The notes beneath the pieces were generated by a model. It did no database searches and was not told the origin of the DNA. It saw only the letters and a program-made list of their open reading frames with translations. Positions 25,199 through 33,643 of a stretch of DNA of 64,000 nucleotides are shown piece after piece. The DNA is from Rhodobacter sp. (GTDB lineage: Bacteria; Pseudomonadota; Alphaproteobacteria; Rhodobacterales; Rhodobacteraceae): positions 25,782-89,781 of the forward strand of contig JASJDP010000009.1 of assembly GCA_030065095.1 (NCBI GenBank), written 5' to 3'. Position numbers and translations under genes: made by a program. Every line of letters starts with the position of its first letter. Positions within the stretch are counted from its first letter, which is position 1.

Positions 25199-25894
25199 TC
25201 AATCGATCAGGCGCTGTGTCTCGTTTCGGTTCAGGATGCGGCGGGCAGACAGGTAGGTGTCGATCGCCGCTCCGTCGCGCAATTGCGGGAAAAGCTCCAG
25301 GATTTCGGAGCGTTGAGCGTTGCCGATGCCCTTCAGCGAGTGATCGCTGGGCTGAAAGCTTTCCGACCAGGCACCGTCGGACAGGACGATCTCGTGCCGG
25401 TCGAACATGAAGTGGATATAGGTCGTGCCCGTGGTCGAAACCCCGTAGACGCCGCGGTTGTTGATCAGGTGCTTGGCGGCGCAAAGAACCTCGCGCTCCT
25501 CGAAATACAGCGCGGTGCGGTCGCTGGCGACCAGGACCCTATGGTTGGGGCTAAGCTGCATGTCGCATTCCGGCAGGTTGTCGCCCAGGGCCCCTTTCCG
25601 GATCAGCACGGGCGTCAGATGCGGATGGTCGGACAGCTGACGCCCGGTCAGGCGCCGCGAGCCGACCCAGCGGATTTCCTGCAGGCCGTTGTCGCGGGTC
25701 TGAACCTTGTCGCCGACCTGCAGCAGTTCGACCGGCCGCGCGCCCCGGCTGGTCGCGATCGTCGTGCCGGGCGTGAAGCAGGGCGTGCTGCTTGCGTCGC
25801 CGGCATCGGCGCAACGCGAGGGACGGTGCGATGCCGCACCCGCATCGGGCGCTGCACAGAAGATCTCCCCCAAGATATCCATATGCTTCGTCAT
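25199..25894 (-). CDS. Hint (Hedgehog/intein-type) domain protein
   Basis: A 231-residue protein dominated by a Hint domain. It begins at CFTPGTTIAT with the nucleophilic cysteine (about residue 39) and continues through VELLQVGDKVQTRD, with the block-B-like histidine in LSPNHRVLV. Such stand-alone Hint proteins are common in Rhodobacteraceae, often fused to haemolysin-type exoproteins; here there is no calcium-binding RTX repeat. ATG 25894 has a good GAGGGA ribosome site, unlike the longer frame from 25921. No splicing partner follows the domain, so it is not an ordinary intein. Biological role unknown. Confidence 0.82.
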   Translation of the reverse strand: MTKHMDILGEIFCAAPDAGAASHRPSRCADAGDASSTPCFTPGTTIATSRGARPVELLQVGDKVQTRDNGLQEIRWVGSRRLTGRQLSDHPHLTPVLIRKGALGDNLPECDMQLSPNHRVLVASDRTALYFEEREVLCAAKHLINNRGVYGVSTTGTTYIHFMFDRHEIVLSDGAWSESFQPSDHSLKGIGNAQRSEILELFPQLRDGAAIDTYLSARRILNRNETQRLID

Positions 25895-26396
25895 CGACCG
25901 TTCCCTCGCACGGTGCGCCAAGGCGCGCCGTCCCGTTTACGCACATCACCCACTCGCCCCGGCAACTTACCCGCCCCCCTGGCGTGGGCGAACCGAAATG
26001 TGGTGGAATTACGGCAAAATCAGGGGCGGGCTGCCGTAATTCACCGGCAGTTGGCAGCCGGGCGGATTGTTTTGCTGCCATCGATTGTTGCCCGTTTCCG
26101 AACGACGTCGCGGCGCTGGCCGTGGCGATACCGGTCGGCCAGACGCGAACAATTGCCTTTATTGATTGACCTTGTTGGCAGCACGGTCCGTGTCGAAAGA
26201 GCTGCGCCACCGAACCTCACGAACTCTCAACCGCCAGTATCGTTTCCGTCTGTGAAATAATTAACTAGGCAAGCACGGCCTGTGCTGAGTGAGCCGGCCA
26301 CAGTTTCGACAAAGTTTGCGAGAATTGCCCAATCTTTTTTGCAGCTTACGGATTGTTCGCGCGGGCCGGGACCGGCCGCCCCCCGCGCGCCCCGAA
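25895..26396. other. Intergenic region between modC and the Hint gene
   Basis: About 500 bases with no credible gene. Roughly 26230-26350 is AT-richer (it contains GTGAAATAATTAACTAGG) and probably holds the promoter for the Hint gene, which reads leftward. No terminator with a T-run was identified for modC. Confidence 0.5.
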
Positions 26397-27386
26397 TCAT
26401 GCCCGTTGCGCCAGCCTGCCGGACACCCGGACCAGGGTCAGCCAAAGCGCCGTGCCCGGCGCGGCCGCCACGCCCCCGGGCCGGGTCCACGGGACATCCA
26501 CCTGCTGGCCCGCAATGTCGATCCTGCAGCAACCGTCCGGCGCGCCGGCATCGGCCAGCGTGGCCTCCAGCGTCAGGGCCGCGTTGCTGTCCCCCGGCGG
26601 CCGCGTGCTGATCACATAGGCATCGCCCAGCGGGATGGCCCAGGTCTCGCCCACGACACCACGGCCCGGCACCTGCACGCGGTGCGGGCCGAGGGCGATC
26701 TCCACCGTGCCGGACGCGGCCGCCACGACCTGCCCCAAGAGCTGCGGCGCAGCGCCGGACCAGCCGGTCAGCCGTCCCTCTTCGATGCCCAGCGTCCGGT
26801 CGGCAAGAAAGCCGATTTCGTTGCGCGAATGCGTGACATACAGCGCCGGCACACCGAAGCCCGCGACGGCGCGGGCGATCCACGGCATCAGATCTGCCTT
26901 TCGCGCCCGGTCCAAACCGGTCAGCGGCTCGTCCATCAGCAGGATGCGGGGACGGCAGGCCAAGGCCCGCCCCAGGGCGACCCGCCGGGCTTCGCCGCCC
27001 GACAGGCGCTCGGGGCTGCGCGGCAAGAGCGCCGAGAGGTCCAGCGCGTCGATCACGGCCTCCACATCCGTCTTCGAAGCACCGCGCCGGCGGGCGCCAA
27101 AGTCGAGATTCTGCGCCACCGTGAGATGCGGGAAAAGGCGGGCGTCCTGGAACACATACCCCACCCCGCGGGCCACGGGCGGCCTGCCGGTCCAGTCCTC
27201 GCCCGCGAAGGTCACCGAACGTTCGGCTGCCGGTTCCAGACCCGCAATGGCACGCAGAAGCGTGGTTTTGCCGCTGCCGCTGGGTCCGGAAAGCGCGGTG
27301 ATGCCGGTCGCGGGTATGTCGGCCCGGGCTTCCAGCGCAAAGCCGGAAAACCTGGCCGCGATGTCAAAGCTCAGCCCCTCAGACAC
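26397..27386 (-). CDS. modC: Molybdate ABC transporter ATPase ModC
   Basis: A 329-residue ATPase powering molybdate import. Walker A is GPSGSGKTT, the ABC signature LSGGEARRVALGRAL, Walker B ILLMDEP, and the switch histidine is in YVTHSRNE. The C-terminal roughly 100 residues correspond to the molybdate-binding MOP/TOBE domain typical of ModC. It overlaps modB by 8 bp. The operon is modA-modB-modC on the minus strand. No modE regulator or recognised molybdenum-cofactor riboswitch was noticed upstream of modA. Confidence 0.92.
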   Translation of the reverse strand: MSEGLSFDIAARFSGFALEARADIPATGITALSGPSGSGKTTLLRAIAGLEPAAERSVTFAGEDWTGRPPVARGVGYVFQDARLFPHLTVAQNLDFGARRRGASKTDVEAVIDALDLSALLPRSPERLSGGEARRVALGRALACRPRILLMDEPLTGLDRARKADLMPWIARAVAGFGVPALYVTHSRNEIGFLADRTLGIEEGRLTGWSGAAPQLLGQVVAAASGTVEIALGPHRVQVPGRGVVGETWAIPLGDAYVISTRPPGDSNAALTLEATLADAGAPDGCCRIDIAGQQVDVPWTRPGGVAAAPGTALWLTLVRVSGRLAQRA

Positions 27387-28050
27387 CGGTCCGCATGCCC
27401 CGCTGGTTCATCAGATAGACGATGCTGAGCACCGCGAAGGAAAACACCAAGAGCCCGCCCGACAGCCAATGCGCGGTGGCATAGTCGAGCGTCTCGACGG
27501 CGGAATAGATCTCGATCGAGATCACCCGCGTCCGGCCCGGGATATTGCCGCCGACCATCAGCACGACGCCGAACTCGCCCATCGTGTGGGCAAAGCTCAG
27601 CACGGCGGCGGTCAGAACGCCGCGGCGGCTGAGCGGCAGGGCAATGGTTCGGAACGCATCCCAGCGGCTGGCGCCCAGCGTCGCGGCGGCCTCCATCATA
27701 CCCTGCCCCACGGATTGGAACGCGGTCTGCAGGGGTTGCACGGCAAAGGGCAGCGAATAGAAGATCGAGGCGATGACGAGGCCCGAAAACGAGAATGTCA
27801 GCGCCTCGCCGGTCACCCGCACCCAGGCTCCGCCGAGCGTGCTTTCGGGACTCATCAGGATCAGCAGGTAAAAGCCCAGAACCGTCGGCGGCAGTACCAG
27901 CGGCAGCGCGGTCAATGCCTCGATTGCAGGCCGGATGCGCGCACGCGTGTTGGCCAGCCACCAGGCGATGGGCATCGAGATCACCAGCAGGATCAGCGTG
28001 GTCAGCCCCGCGAGTTTCAGCGTCAGCAGGATCGGGTCCCAAAGGCTCAT
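27379..28050 (-). CDS. modB: Molybdate ABC transporter permease ModB
   Basis: A 223-residue inner-membrane permease with five or six hydrophobic segments. The cytoplasmic coupling segment EAAATLGASRWDAFRTIALP contains the EAA-G motif that contacts the ATPase. Order and overlaps (modA stop overlaps its start by 4 bp; its end overlaps modC by 8 bp) show a tightly coupled operon. Confidence 0.93.
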   Translation of the reverse strand: MSLWDPILLTLKLAGLTTLILLVISMPIAWWLANTRARIRPAIEALTALPLVLPPTVLGFYLLILMSPESTLGGAWVRVTGEALTFSFSGLVIASIFYSLPFAVQPLQTAFQSVGQGMMEAAATLGASRWDAFRTIALPLSRRGVLTAAVLSFAHTMGEFGVVLMVGGNIPGRTRVISIEIYSAVETLDYATAHWLSGGLLVFSFAVLSIVYLMNQRGMRTGV

Positions 28051-28796
28051 TCGGACACCCCGAACCCGGCGTCGCGGATGATGGCGCGGGCGGGCTCGCT
28101 CCCGAGAAAGGCGAAGAACCCTCGTGCGGCGGGATTGTCTGCGCCGCGCCGCAGCAGGACGGCATCCTGCCGAATCGGCGCGTGGCGGCCCGCCGGAACG
28201 GGGATCACCGTGAAATCGCCGCGCAGGTCTCCGGCCTGCGGCAGCGCCACCAGCCCCGCCGGCGCATTGCCGGTCGCCAGGAAGGCCAGCGCCTGGCCGA
28301 CGCTTTCCCCCAGCACGACGTTTTCAGCCCAGTTGCCGCCACGCACCGCCAGCAGTACTTCGCGCGCGGCCAGCCCGTAGGGCGCGACCGCCGGATCGGC
28401 CAGGGCCAGACGGCGCGACGGATCGGCAAGATAGGCGTCGATGGATGTCTGCCGCCCCGCCCCGCGCAGAACCAGCGCCAAACGCCCCTCGGCATAGCTG
28501 GTCCGGCCCTCCGGCGCGACCCGGCCGTCTGCCTCCAGCCGTTCCGGCCGGGCCGTATCGGCGGCCAGAAACAAGTCGAACGGCGCACCCGAGACAATCT
28601 GGGCGTATAGCTTGCCCGTCGACCCGTGGACCAGCGACACCTCGTGGCCGGTCTCCCGCGTGAACGCCTCGGCCAGCCGTTCGGCCGTGGTCAGGAAATT
28701 CGCTGCCACCGCCACGGTTGCCTGGCCCGCCTGCGCGGCGAATCCCAGCCACAGCGCGGCCGACAGGGCAACCATCACACGGGCAAGGCGTCTCAT
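28047..28796 (-). CDS. modA: Molybdate-binding periplasmic protein ModA
   Basis: A 249-residue solute-binding protein. ATG 28796 is chosen because it begins a clear signal peptide (RRLARVMVALSAALWLGFAAQA), whereas the longer frame to 29033 has no such start. The mature N-terminus VAVAANFLTTAERLAEAF and the GSTGKLYAQI segment (molybdate ligands Ser and backbone) are standard for ModA. Located 79 bp after the MttB-like gene. Molybdate would serve enzymes encoded elsewhere. Confidence 0.93.
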   Translation of the reverse strand: MRRLARVMVALSAALWLGFAAQAGQATVAVAANFLTTAERLAEAFTRETGHEVSLVHGSTGKLYAQIVSGAPFDLFLAADTARPERLEADGRVAPEGRTSYAEGRLALVLRGAGRQTSIDAYLADPSRRLALADPAVAPYGLAAREVLLAVRGGNWAENVVLGESVGQALAFLATGNAPAGLVALPQAGDLRGDFTVIPVPAGRHAPIRQDAVLLRRGADNPAARGFFAFLGSEPARAIIRDAGFGVSE

Positions 28797-28875
28797 CTCA
28801 GGCACTCCGCTCCATCCGGCGAATAGGCCGGGCGCTCGGCGGAAATGCAAGGAGGGAAATCCCGCACCGCACCGC

Positions 28876-30405
28876 CTATTCTCCCGGCGGTGCCCCGCCT
28901 TCTGCCTTGCGCCTGGCGATGAACGCGTCGATCTCCGCCAGCCGTTCGGCGTGGGCGGGCGGGCGTTCATAGGCCGCCAGCCGGGTCTGCCAGATGTCCG
29001 TGGCGCGCTCGTCCGCACGGCGCGCGCCGGCATCCGTCCACTGGCCGAAATTCGACCAATCCGCCGCGAGCGGTTCGTAGAACGCCGTGTGAAAACGGTT
29101 CATCGTATGGTCCGCGGCAAAGAAATGCCCGCCGGGCTGCACTTCGGCGATGGCGGCAAAGGCCATCTCTGCCTCGTCGGCCGCGGTCGGGCTGCACAGT
29201 TCGGCGAAGATCTGAACCATCTCCATGTCGAGGATCAGCTTTTCATAGGAATGCGTCAGCCCGCCCTCCAGCCAGCCGGCCGAGTGGATGATCATGTTGG
29301 CGCCCGCCAGCACCGCGGCCCAGGCCGATATCGCGGTTTCCTGCGCGGCTTGCGCATCGGCGACATTGGCGGCGGTCCCGGCAGACGACCGCCACGGCAG
29401 GCCGATATGGCGCGCAAGCTGGCCGGAGCCCAGCGTCGCCTTGATATGTTCGGGCGTGCCGAAGGCCGGCGCACCGGATTTCATGTCGACGTTCGAGGCA
29501 AAGTTGCCATACATCACCGGCGCGCCGGGCCTGGCAAGCTGTGCCAGCGTGATCCCCGCCAACGCCTCGGCGTGCTGCAGGCTGAGCGCTCCCGCCACGG
29601 TCACCGGCGCCATGGCGCCCAGGAGGCAGAAGGGCGTGACCACCAGAACCTGGCTGTGGCGCGCGAAATCGAGCAGGCCCTGCGCCATGGGCCGGTCGAT
29701 CTGGCGCGGACTGTTGGTGTTGATTACCGTTTTCGTACAGAGGGTTGTGGCAAATTCTTCATGCGACAGGCCGCGGTAGATCCGCAGCATCTCGAATCCG
29801 TCGAGCGTCTGCCCCTGACCACGGGCGAACAGAAACGGGATCTTGTCGGTCAGCAGCAGCTGGTGGCGCATGGTGGCATAGTGCCGGACCGGCGCGGGCA
29901 CATCCTGCGGTTCGACCACCGCATTCTGCATATGCATGACGTCGAATCCCGCCGTCAGCGTGGTCAGCTCCTCGAAATCCCGAAACGATCCGGGCCGGCG
30001 CCCGCGCAGCCGGTCGGTGGCATTGGGACAGCCCGCGCCGGGGAGGAAGACCAGCGCGCCGGGCCCGAACCAGACATCGTCTGCGCGCCGGCCGCCGCGG
30101 ATGGTAAACTCGGCCGGGGCCGTTCTGACCGCCGCCTCGACGATATCCGCCCCGAGCCGCACGATTTCCGCATCGTCGTCGACCAGCGCGCCGGCGGCGC
30201 GGAACACCGCGCGCGCCTCGGGCAGCAGAACCTTCAGCCCCAGTTCCTGCAGCACCCGCAACGCATTGGCGTGCAGCGCGGCCACTTCGTCGTCGGAAAA
30301 GACGGTTTGCGGTGTGAACGGATTGCGCAGATTGCGGTACTCGGGCCTGCGCACCGGCACGTCCTGCAGCGCCGTTCGTGCCCGCCTGCCCCGCCGTTCC
30401 GCCAT
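28876..30405 (-). CDS. MttB-like (COG5598) methyltransferase without pyrrolysine
   Basis: A 509-residue protein of the trimethylamine-methyltransferase superfamily. In archaeal MttB an in-frame UAG codes for pyrrolysine; here the frame is continuous, so this is a non-pyrrolysine relative, the group whose tested members demethylate quaternary amines such as glycine betaine or carnitine and pass the methyl to a corrinoid protein. Typical segments are LLTDKIPFLFARGQ, the GNFASNVDMKSGAPAFGTPE loop and HSAGWLEGGLTHSYEKL. No corrinoid protein or methylcorrinoid reactivase lies nearby. The adjacent CoA-ligase, CaiD-like and acyl-CoA dehydrogenase genes suggest carnitine-type substrates. Substrate is inferred. 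Confidence 0.85.
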   Translation of the reverse strand: MAERRGRRARTALQDVPVRRPEYRNLRNPFTPQTVFSDDEVAALHANALRVLQELGLKVLLPEARAVFRAAGALVDDDAEIVRLGADIVEAAVRTAPAEFTIRGGRRADDVWFGPGALVFLPGAGCPNATDRLRGRRPGSFRDFEELTTLTAGFDVMHMQNAVVEPQDVPAPVRHYATMRHQLLLTDKIPFLFARGQGQTLDGFEMLRIYRGLSHEEFATTLCTKTVINTNSPRQIDRPMAQGLLDFARHSQVLVVTPFCLLGAMAPVTVAGALSLQHAEALAGITLAQLARPGAPVMYGNFASNVDMKSGAPAFGTPEHIKATLGSGQLARHIGLPWRSSAGTAANVADAQAAQETAISAWAAVLAGANMIIHSAGWLEGGLTHSYEKLILDMEMVQIFAELCSPTAADEAEMAFAAIAEVQPGGHFFAADHTMNRFHTAFYEPLAADWSNFGQWTDAGARRADERATDIWQTRLAAYERPPAHAERLAEIDAFIARRKAEGGAPPGE

Positions 30406-30484
30406 CGCCCGCGTCTCCCTTCGGGCGCAGGCTTTGCCAGTTCAGCGCGCCGGGCGCGTCTGTTTGCGACATGCCGTGGGGCGT

Positions 30485-31270
30485 CTACCGCCCCTTCCAG
30501 ACCGGATCGCGCCCCTCGGCAAAGGCGCGGGCGCCTTCCATCTGGTCTTCGGAGGCGTAAAGCCGGTCGACCGTCTCGAACTGCCGCTTTGTGATCCGGT
30601 TCATCGCATCCTGAAACGTCATATCCTCGACCTCGCGCACGATCTCCTTGATCGCGGCGTAGACCAGCGGTGGACCGGAGGCGAGAAGTTCCGCCATCTT
30701 ACGCGCCTCGGCCATCAGGTCGGCCGCCGGGAAGAGACGATTCACCAGACCCCAGCGGGCGGCCTCGTCGGCATCGATCCAGCGCCCGGTGAACAGCATT
30801 TCCATGGCAATGTGATAGGGAATGCGTTTCGGCAGCTTGACGCTGGCGGCATCGGCAACCGTGCCCGAGCGGATTTCCGGCAAGGCAAAGCTGGCATGGT
30901 CCGCGGCAAGGATGATATCGGCGCTCAGCGCCAGTTCCAGCCCGCCGCCGCAGGCAATGCCGTTCACCGCGGCAATCACCGGCTTGTTGAGCCCGCGCAG
31001 TTCCTGCAGGCCGCCAAAGCCGCCGATGCCGTAATCGCCATCCACCGCATCGCCATCGGCCGCCGCCTTCAGATCCCATCCGGCGCAAAAGAACTTTTCA
31101 CCGCCGCCCGTCAGGACCGCCACACGCAGATCCGGATCATCGCGGAACCCTGCGAACACCTCGCCCATTCGGCGACTGGTGACCAGATCGATGGCATTCG
31201 CCTTGGGCCGGTCGAGCACGACCTCAAGAACATGCCCGTTGACTGTTGTTTTGACGGGGTTTTCACGCAT
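30485..31270 (-). CDS. Enoyl-CoA hydratase/isomerase family, CaiD (carnitinyl-CoA dehydratase)-like
   Basis: A 261-residue crotonase-fold enzyme. The oxyanion-hole region GGGEKFFCAGWDLKAAA and the active-site stretch NGIACGGGLELALSADIILA are standard; the acidic pair in LPEIRSGTVADA supports hydration chemistry. The GGFGGLQELRGLNKPVIAA sequence recalls carnitinyl-CoA dehydratases, which interconvert L-carnitinyl-CoA and crotonobetainyl-CoA. Its start overlaps the stop of the acyl-CoA synthetase by 8 bp. The combination with an MttB-like enzyme supports a role in quaternary-amine breakdown, but generic enoyl-CoA hydratase activity remains possible. Confidence 0.86.
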   Translation of the reverse strand: MRENPVKTTVNGHVLEVVLDRPKANAIDLVTSRRMGEVFAGFRDDPDLRVAVLTGGGEKFFCAGWDLKAAADGDAVDGDYGIGGFGGLQELRGLNKPVIAAVNGIACGGGLELALSADIILAADHASFALPEIRSGTVADAASVKLPKRIPYHIAMEMLFTGRWIDADEAARWGLVNRLFPAADLMAEARKMAELLASGPPLVYAAIKEIVREVEDMTFQDAMNRITKRQFETVDRLYASEDQMEGARAFAEGRDPVWKGR

Positions 31271-33290
31271 CGCGCTCTCCGATCCGGATCAGCACGTCGG
31301 CGGCCACCGCGGCCCGGTCGGTGCAGATCAGCGGGTTGATTTCGACCTCTTCGACCAACGATCGGTTGGCCGCGACATACCTCTGCACGGCCAGTACGGT
31401 GCGCACAATGGCATCGATGTCGGCGGCGGGTGCTCCGCGAAAGCCTTGCAGCAGCGGCGCGATGCGCAAGCCGGCAAGGGCCGCGCGGATGTCGGCCTCG
31501 GCCGCGGGCAGCAGAAGCGAGCGGGCGTCCGCCAACAGCTCCGTCAGCGTTCCCCCTGCACCGATGGTCAGCACATAGCCATGAGCCGGGTCCAGCAGCA
31601 CCCCGATCAACAGCTCGGCCACGCCGCCGGTGACCATTTCCTCGATCAGCCAAGGTCCGTCCGGCATGGCCGACGCCGCCTCGGCCACGGCCGCAGGCGA
31701 GGCAAGGTTCAGGGCGACGCCGCCGACATCGGTCTTGTGCGCCACGCCGTCGATCTTCAGAACCACCGGCGGGGCCAGGTCCTGCGCCGCCAGGGCCAGC
31801 GCGCCCCGGTCCATGCAACGGCATGCCTGCGGGACGGCGACGCCGAACCCGGCAAGCGCCGCCTTGCCCTCGGCTTCCGCCAGCAGCCGCACGTTGCGCG
31901 GCGGAGTGGCCAGTAGCAGCGGCTCTTGCGGGTCCGGCGCCCGGCCCAGAAATGCCGCCGCCTCGATCGCGGCCAGTGCATCGTCCAGCCCCGCCATAGC
32001 GGCGATGCCAAGGCCGGTCAGCCGTTCCGCCGTCGCCTCGGGCAGCGTGTCCGGAAGGGTCGAGACGATGGCCATCGGCCGTCCAGAGGCCGCGGCGGCG
32101 GCGTGCGTTGCGGCAATCACCGGCTCCCAGTCGGCGTCCGAACAGCGGTCGGCCCGCGGGAAATCCGCAATCACGGCGCCGATCGCCCTATCGCCCTGCA
32201 TCATCGCAGCGAACGTCTCTGACATCCTGTCCGCATCGGCCCAGATATAGGTGTGATAATCCAGCGGGTTGGCCAGGGCCACTTTCGGCCCGAGCGCCGC
32301 GCGCAGGGCGTCGCGCTGCCGCGCCTCCAATGCCGGAAAGACCAGATCGCGCCCCGCAGCGCCGTCGGCCATCAGGCTCGCCTCTCCGCCGGAACAGGAC
32401 ATCGAGGCGATTCGGTTCGACCCGAGCGGCCCGGTGACATGCAACAGCTTGAGCGTCTCCAGAAGCTCGGACAGCGACCGGACCTGGGCGATGGCCAGCC
32501 GCCGGAACAGCGCATCCGCCCCGGCGCCGCTGCCCGCCAGCGAGGCCGTGTGCGAGACCGCGGCCGCCCGCGCCTGTTCGGACCGCCCGGCCTTCAGCGC
32601 CACGACAGGCTTGCCGAGGCCCTGTGCGGCCGCCGCCAGGGCCTCGAACCCGCGCAGATCGCCGATGCCCTCGATATGAAGACCCAGCGCGGTAACCCGC
32701 GGATCGTCCAGCACGGCCCGCCCCAGATCGGCCAGCCCGACCTGCGCCTGGTTTCCGGCAGTGACCACATAGGCCAGCGGCAGGCCCCGGCGTTGCATGG
32801 TCAGGTTGATCGCGATGTTCGAGCTTTGCGTGATAATGGCCACACCGGTTTCCACCCGCCTGCCGCCCTGCTGGTCGGGCCACAGCGCCGCGCCGTCGAG
32901 GTAGTTCAGAAATCCGTAACAGTTCGGTCCGATCAGCGGCATGGGACCCGCGGCCTCCAGCAGCCGCGCCTGCAGCAGGCCGCCGTCGCCCAATTCGGCC
33001 TCTGCCTCACGAAACCCGCTGGCATAGGCCACCGCGCCGCCCGCCCTTATGGCGGCAAGCCCGGCCACGATGCCGAGTGTCGCCGCCCGGTTCACGCCCA
33101 CAAAGGCTGCATCGGGGGCGTGGGGAAGCTCGGCGACCGCGCCGAAATCGCCCTTCGTCGGGTGCACATGCCAGACCGGCCCCTCGAATCCGATCTTCGC
33201 ACAGTTCTCGATCAGATAGCGCGCCTCCGCCCCGCCGCCGATGCAGGCGATGGACCGCGGCCGCAGAAGTCTCGATAGGTCTCGCATCAC
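31263..33290 (-). CDS. NDP-forming acyl-CoA synthetase (acetate--CoA ligase family)
   Basis: A 675-residue single-chain ligase with succinyl-CoA-synthetase-like domains: N-terminal CoA-binding domain (residues 5 to about 130, with RPRSIACIGGG), two flavodoxin-like ligase domains (about 140-440, containing SCSGGEASLMAD) and a C-terminal ATP-grasp domain (about 455-675, VVLKIDGVAHKTDVGGVAL). It couples acyl-CoA formation to NTP use, or its reverse. Start is GTG 33290 or ATG 33287. In this operon it would charge carnitine or a related acid with CoA, replacing CaiC/CaiB; that is inference. The three-domain order is complete. Confidence 0.88.
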   Translation of the reverse strand: MMRDLSRLLRPRSIACIGGGAEARYLIENCAKIGFEGPVWHVHPTKGDFGAVAELPHAPDAAFVGVNRAATLGIVAGLAAIRAGGAVAYASGFREAEAELGDGGLLQARLLEAAGPMPLIGPNCYGFLNYLDGAALWPDQQGGRRVETGVAIITQSSNIAINLTMQRRGLPLAYVVTAGNQAQVGLADLGRAVLDDPRVTALGLHIEGIGDLRGFEALAAAAQGLGKPVVALKAGRSEQARAAAVSHTASLAGSGAGADALFRRLAIAQVRSLSELLETLKLLHVTGPLGSNRIASMSCSGGEASLMADGAAGRDLVFPALEARQRDALRAALGPKVALANPLDYHTYIWADADRMSETFAAMMQGDRAIGAVIADFPRADRCSDADWEPVIAATHAAAAASGRPMAIVSTLPDTLPEATAERLTGLGIAAMAGLDDALAAIEAAAFLGRAPDPQEPLLLATPPRNVRLLAEAEGKAALAGFGVAVPQACRCMDRGALALAAQDLAPPVVLKIDGVAHKTDVGGVALNLASPAAVAEAASAMPDGPWLIEEMVTGGVAELLIGVLLDPAHGYVLTIGAGGTLTELLADARSLLLPAAEADIRAALAGLRIAPLLQGFRGAPAADIDAIVRTVLAVQRYVAANRSLVEEVEINPLICTDRAAVAADVLIRIGERDA

Positions 33291-33370
33291 AAAAGCACTC
33301 GGCTGACAGAACTAGGAAAATGAGGTAATCTTGGAAGTGAGTTCAAGCGGTGGGGCGTTGATCGTAAAAA

Positions 33371-33643
33371 ATGAAACATCGCTTTTTGATCACCGCGATC
33401 ATGGTCGTGGTCTGTACCAGCCCTGCCGGAGCGGATGGTCCGTACTGTCCGGAAATTGGGACTTACGAGGCAGCCGTTGAGCACTGCAAAACTAGTCCAA
33501 ATCATAACTGGCCCAATTGTGGTCAGCACGACCGAGACAACGATGGCAGACCTTGCGAATGCAATCCTGGCGGCCCAGAAGCCGACTCGGAGGCTTGCAA
33601 AGCTCGCAACGACGGGTCGCAAAGTTCGCAACAAGAAGACTAG
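33371..33643 (+). CDS. Small secreted protein with Excalibur-like calcium-binding motif
   Basis: A 90-residue protein on the opposite strand to its neighbours. A signal peptide (KHRFLITAIMVVVCTSPAGA) is followed by six cysteines, and HDRDNDGRPCECN (53-65) matches the Excalibur calcium-binding motif DxDxDGxxCE. The mature chain therefore probably binds calcium outside the inner membrane, stabilised by disulfides. It starts about 80 bp from the divergent acyl-CoA synthetase gene. Its TAG stop shares bases with the convergent acyl-CoA dehydrogenase stop (CTAG). Base composition is less GC-rich than the flanking genes, hinting at transfer. Function unknown. Confidence 0.78.
   Translation: MKHRFLITAIMVVVCTSPAGADGPYCPEIGTYEAAVEHCKTSPNHNWPNCGQHDRDNDGRPCECNPGGPEADSEACKARNDGSQSSQQED

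Noticed and set aside
24866..28380. Several long plus-strand frames opposite the Hint and mod genes
   Set aside because: Shadow frames; all conserved motifs are on the minus strand.
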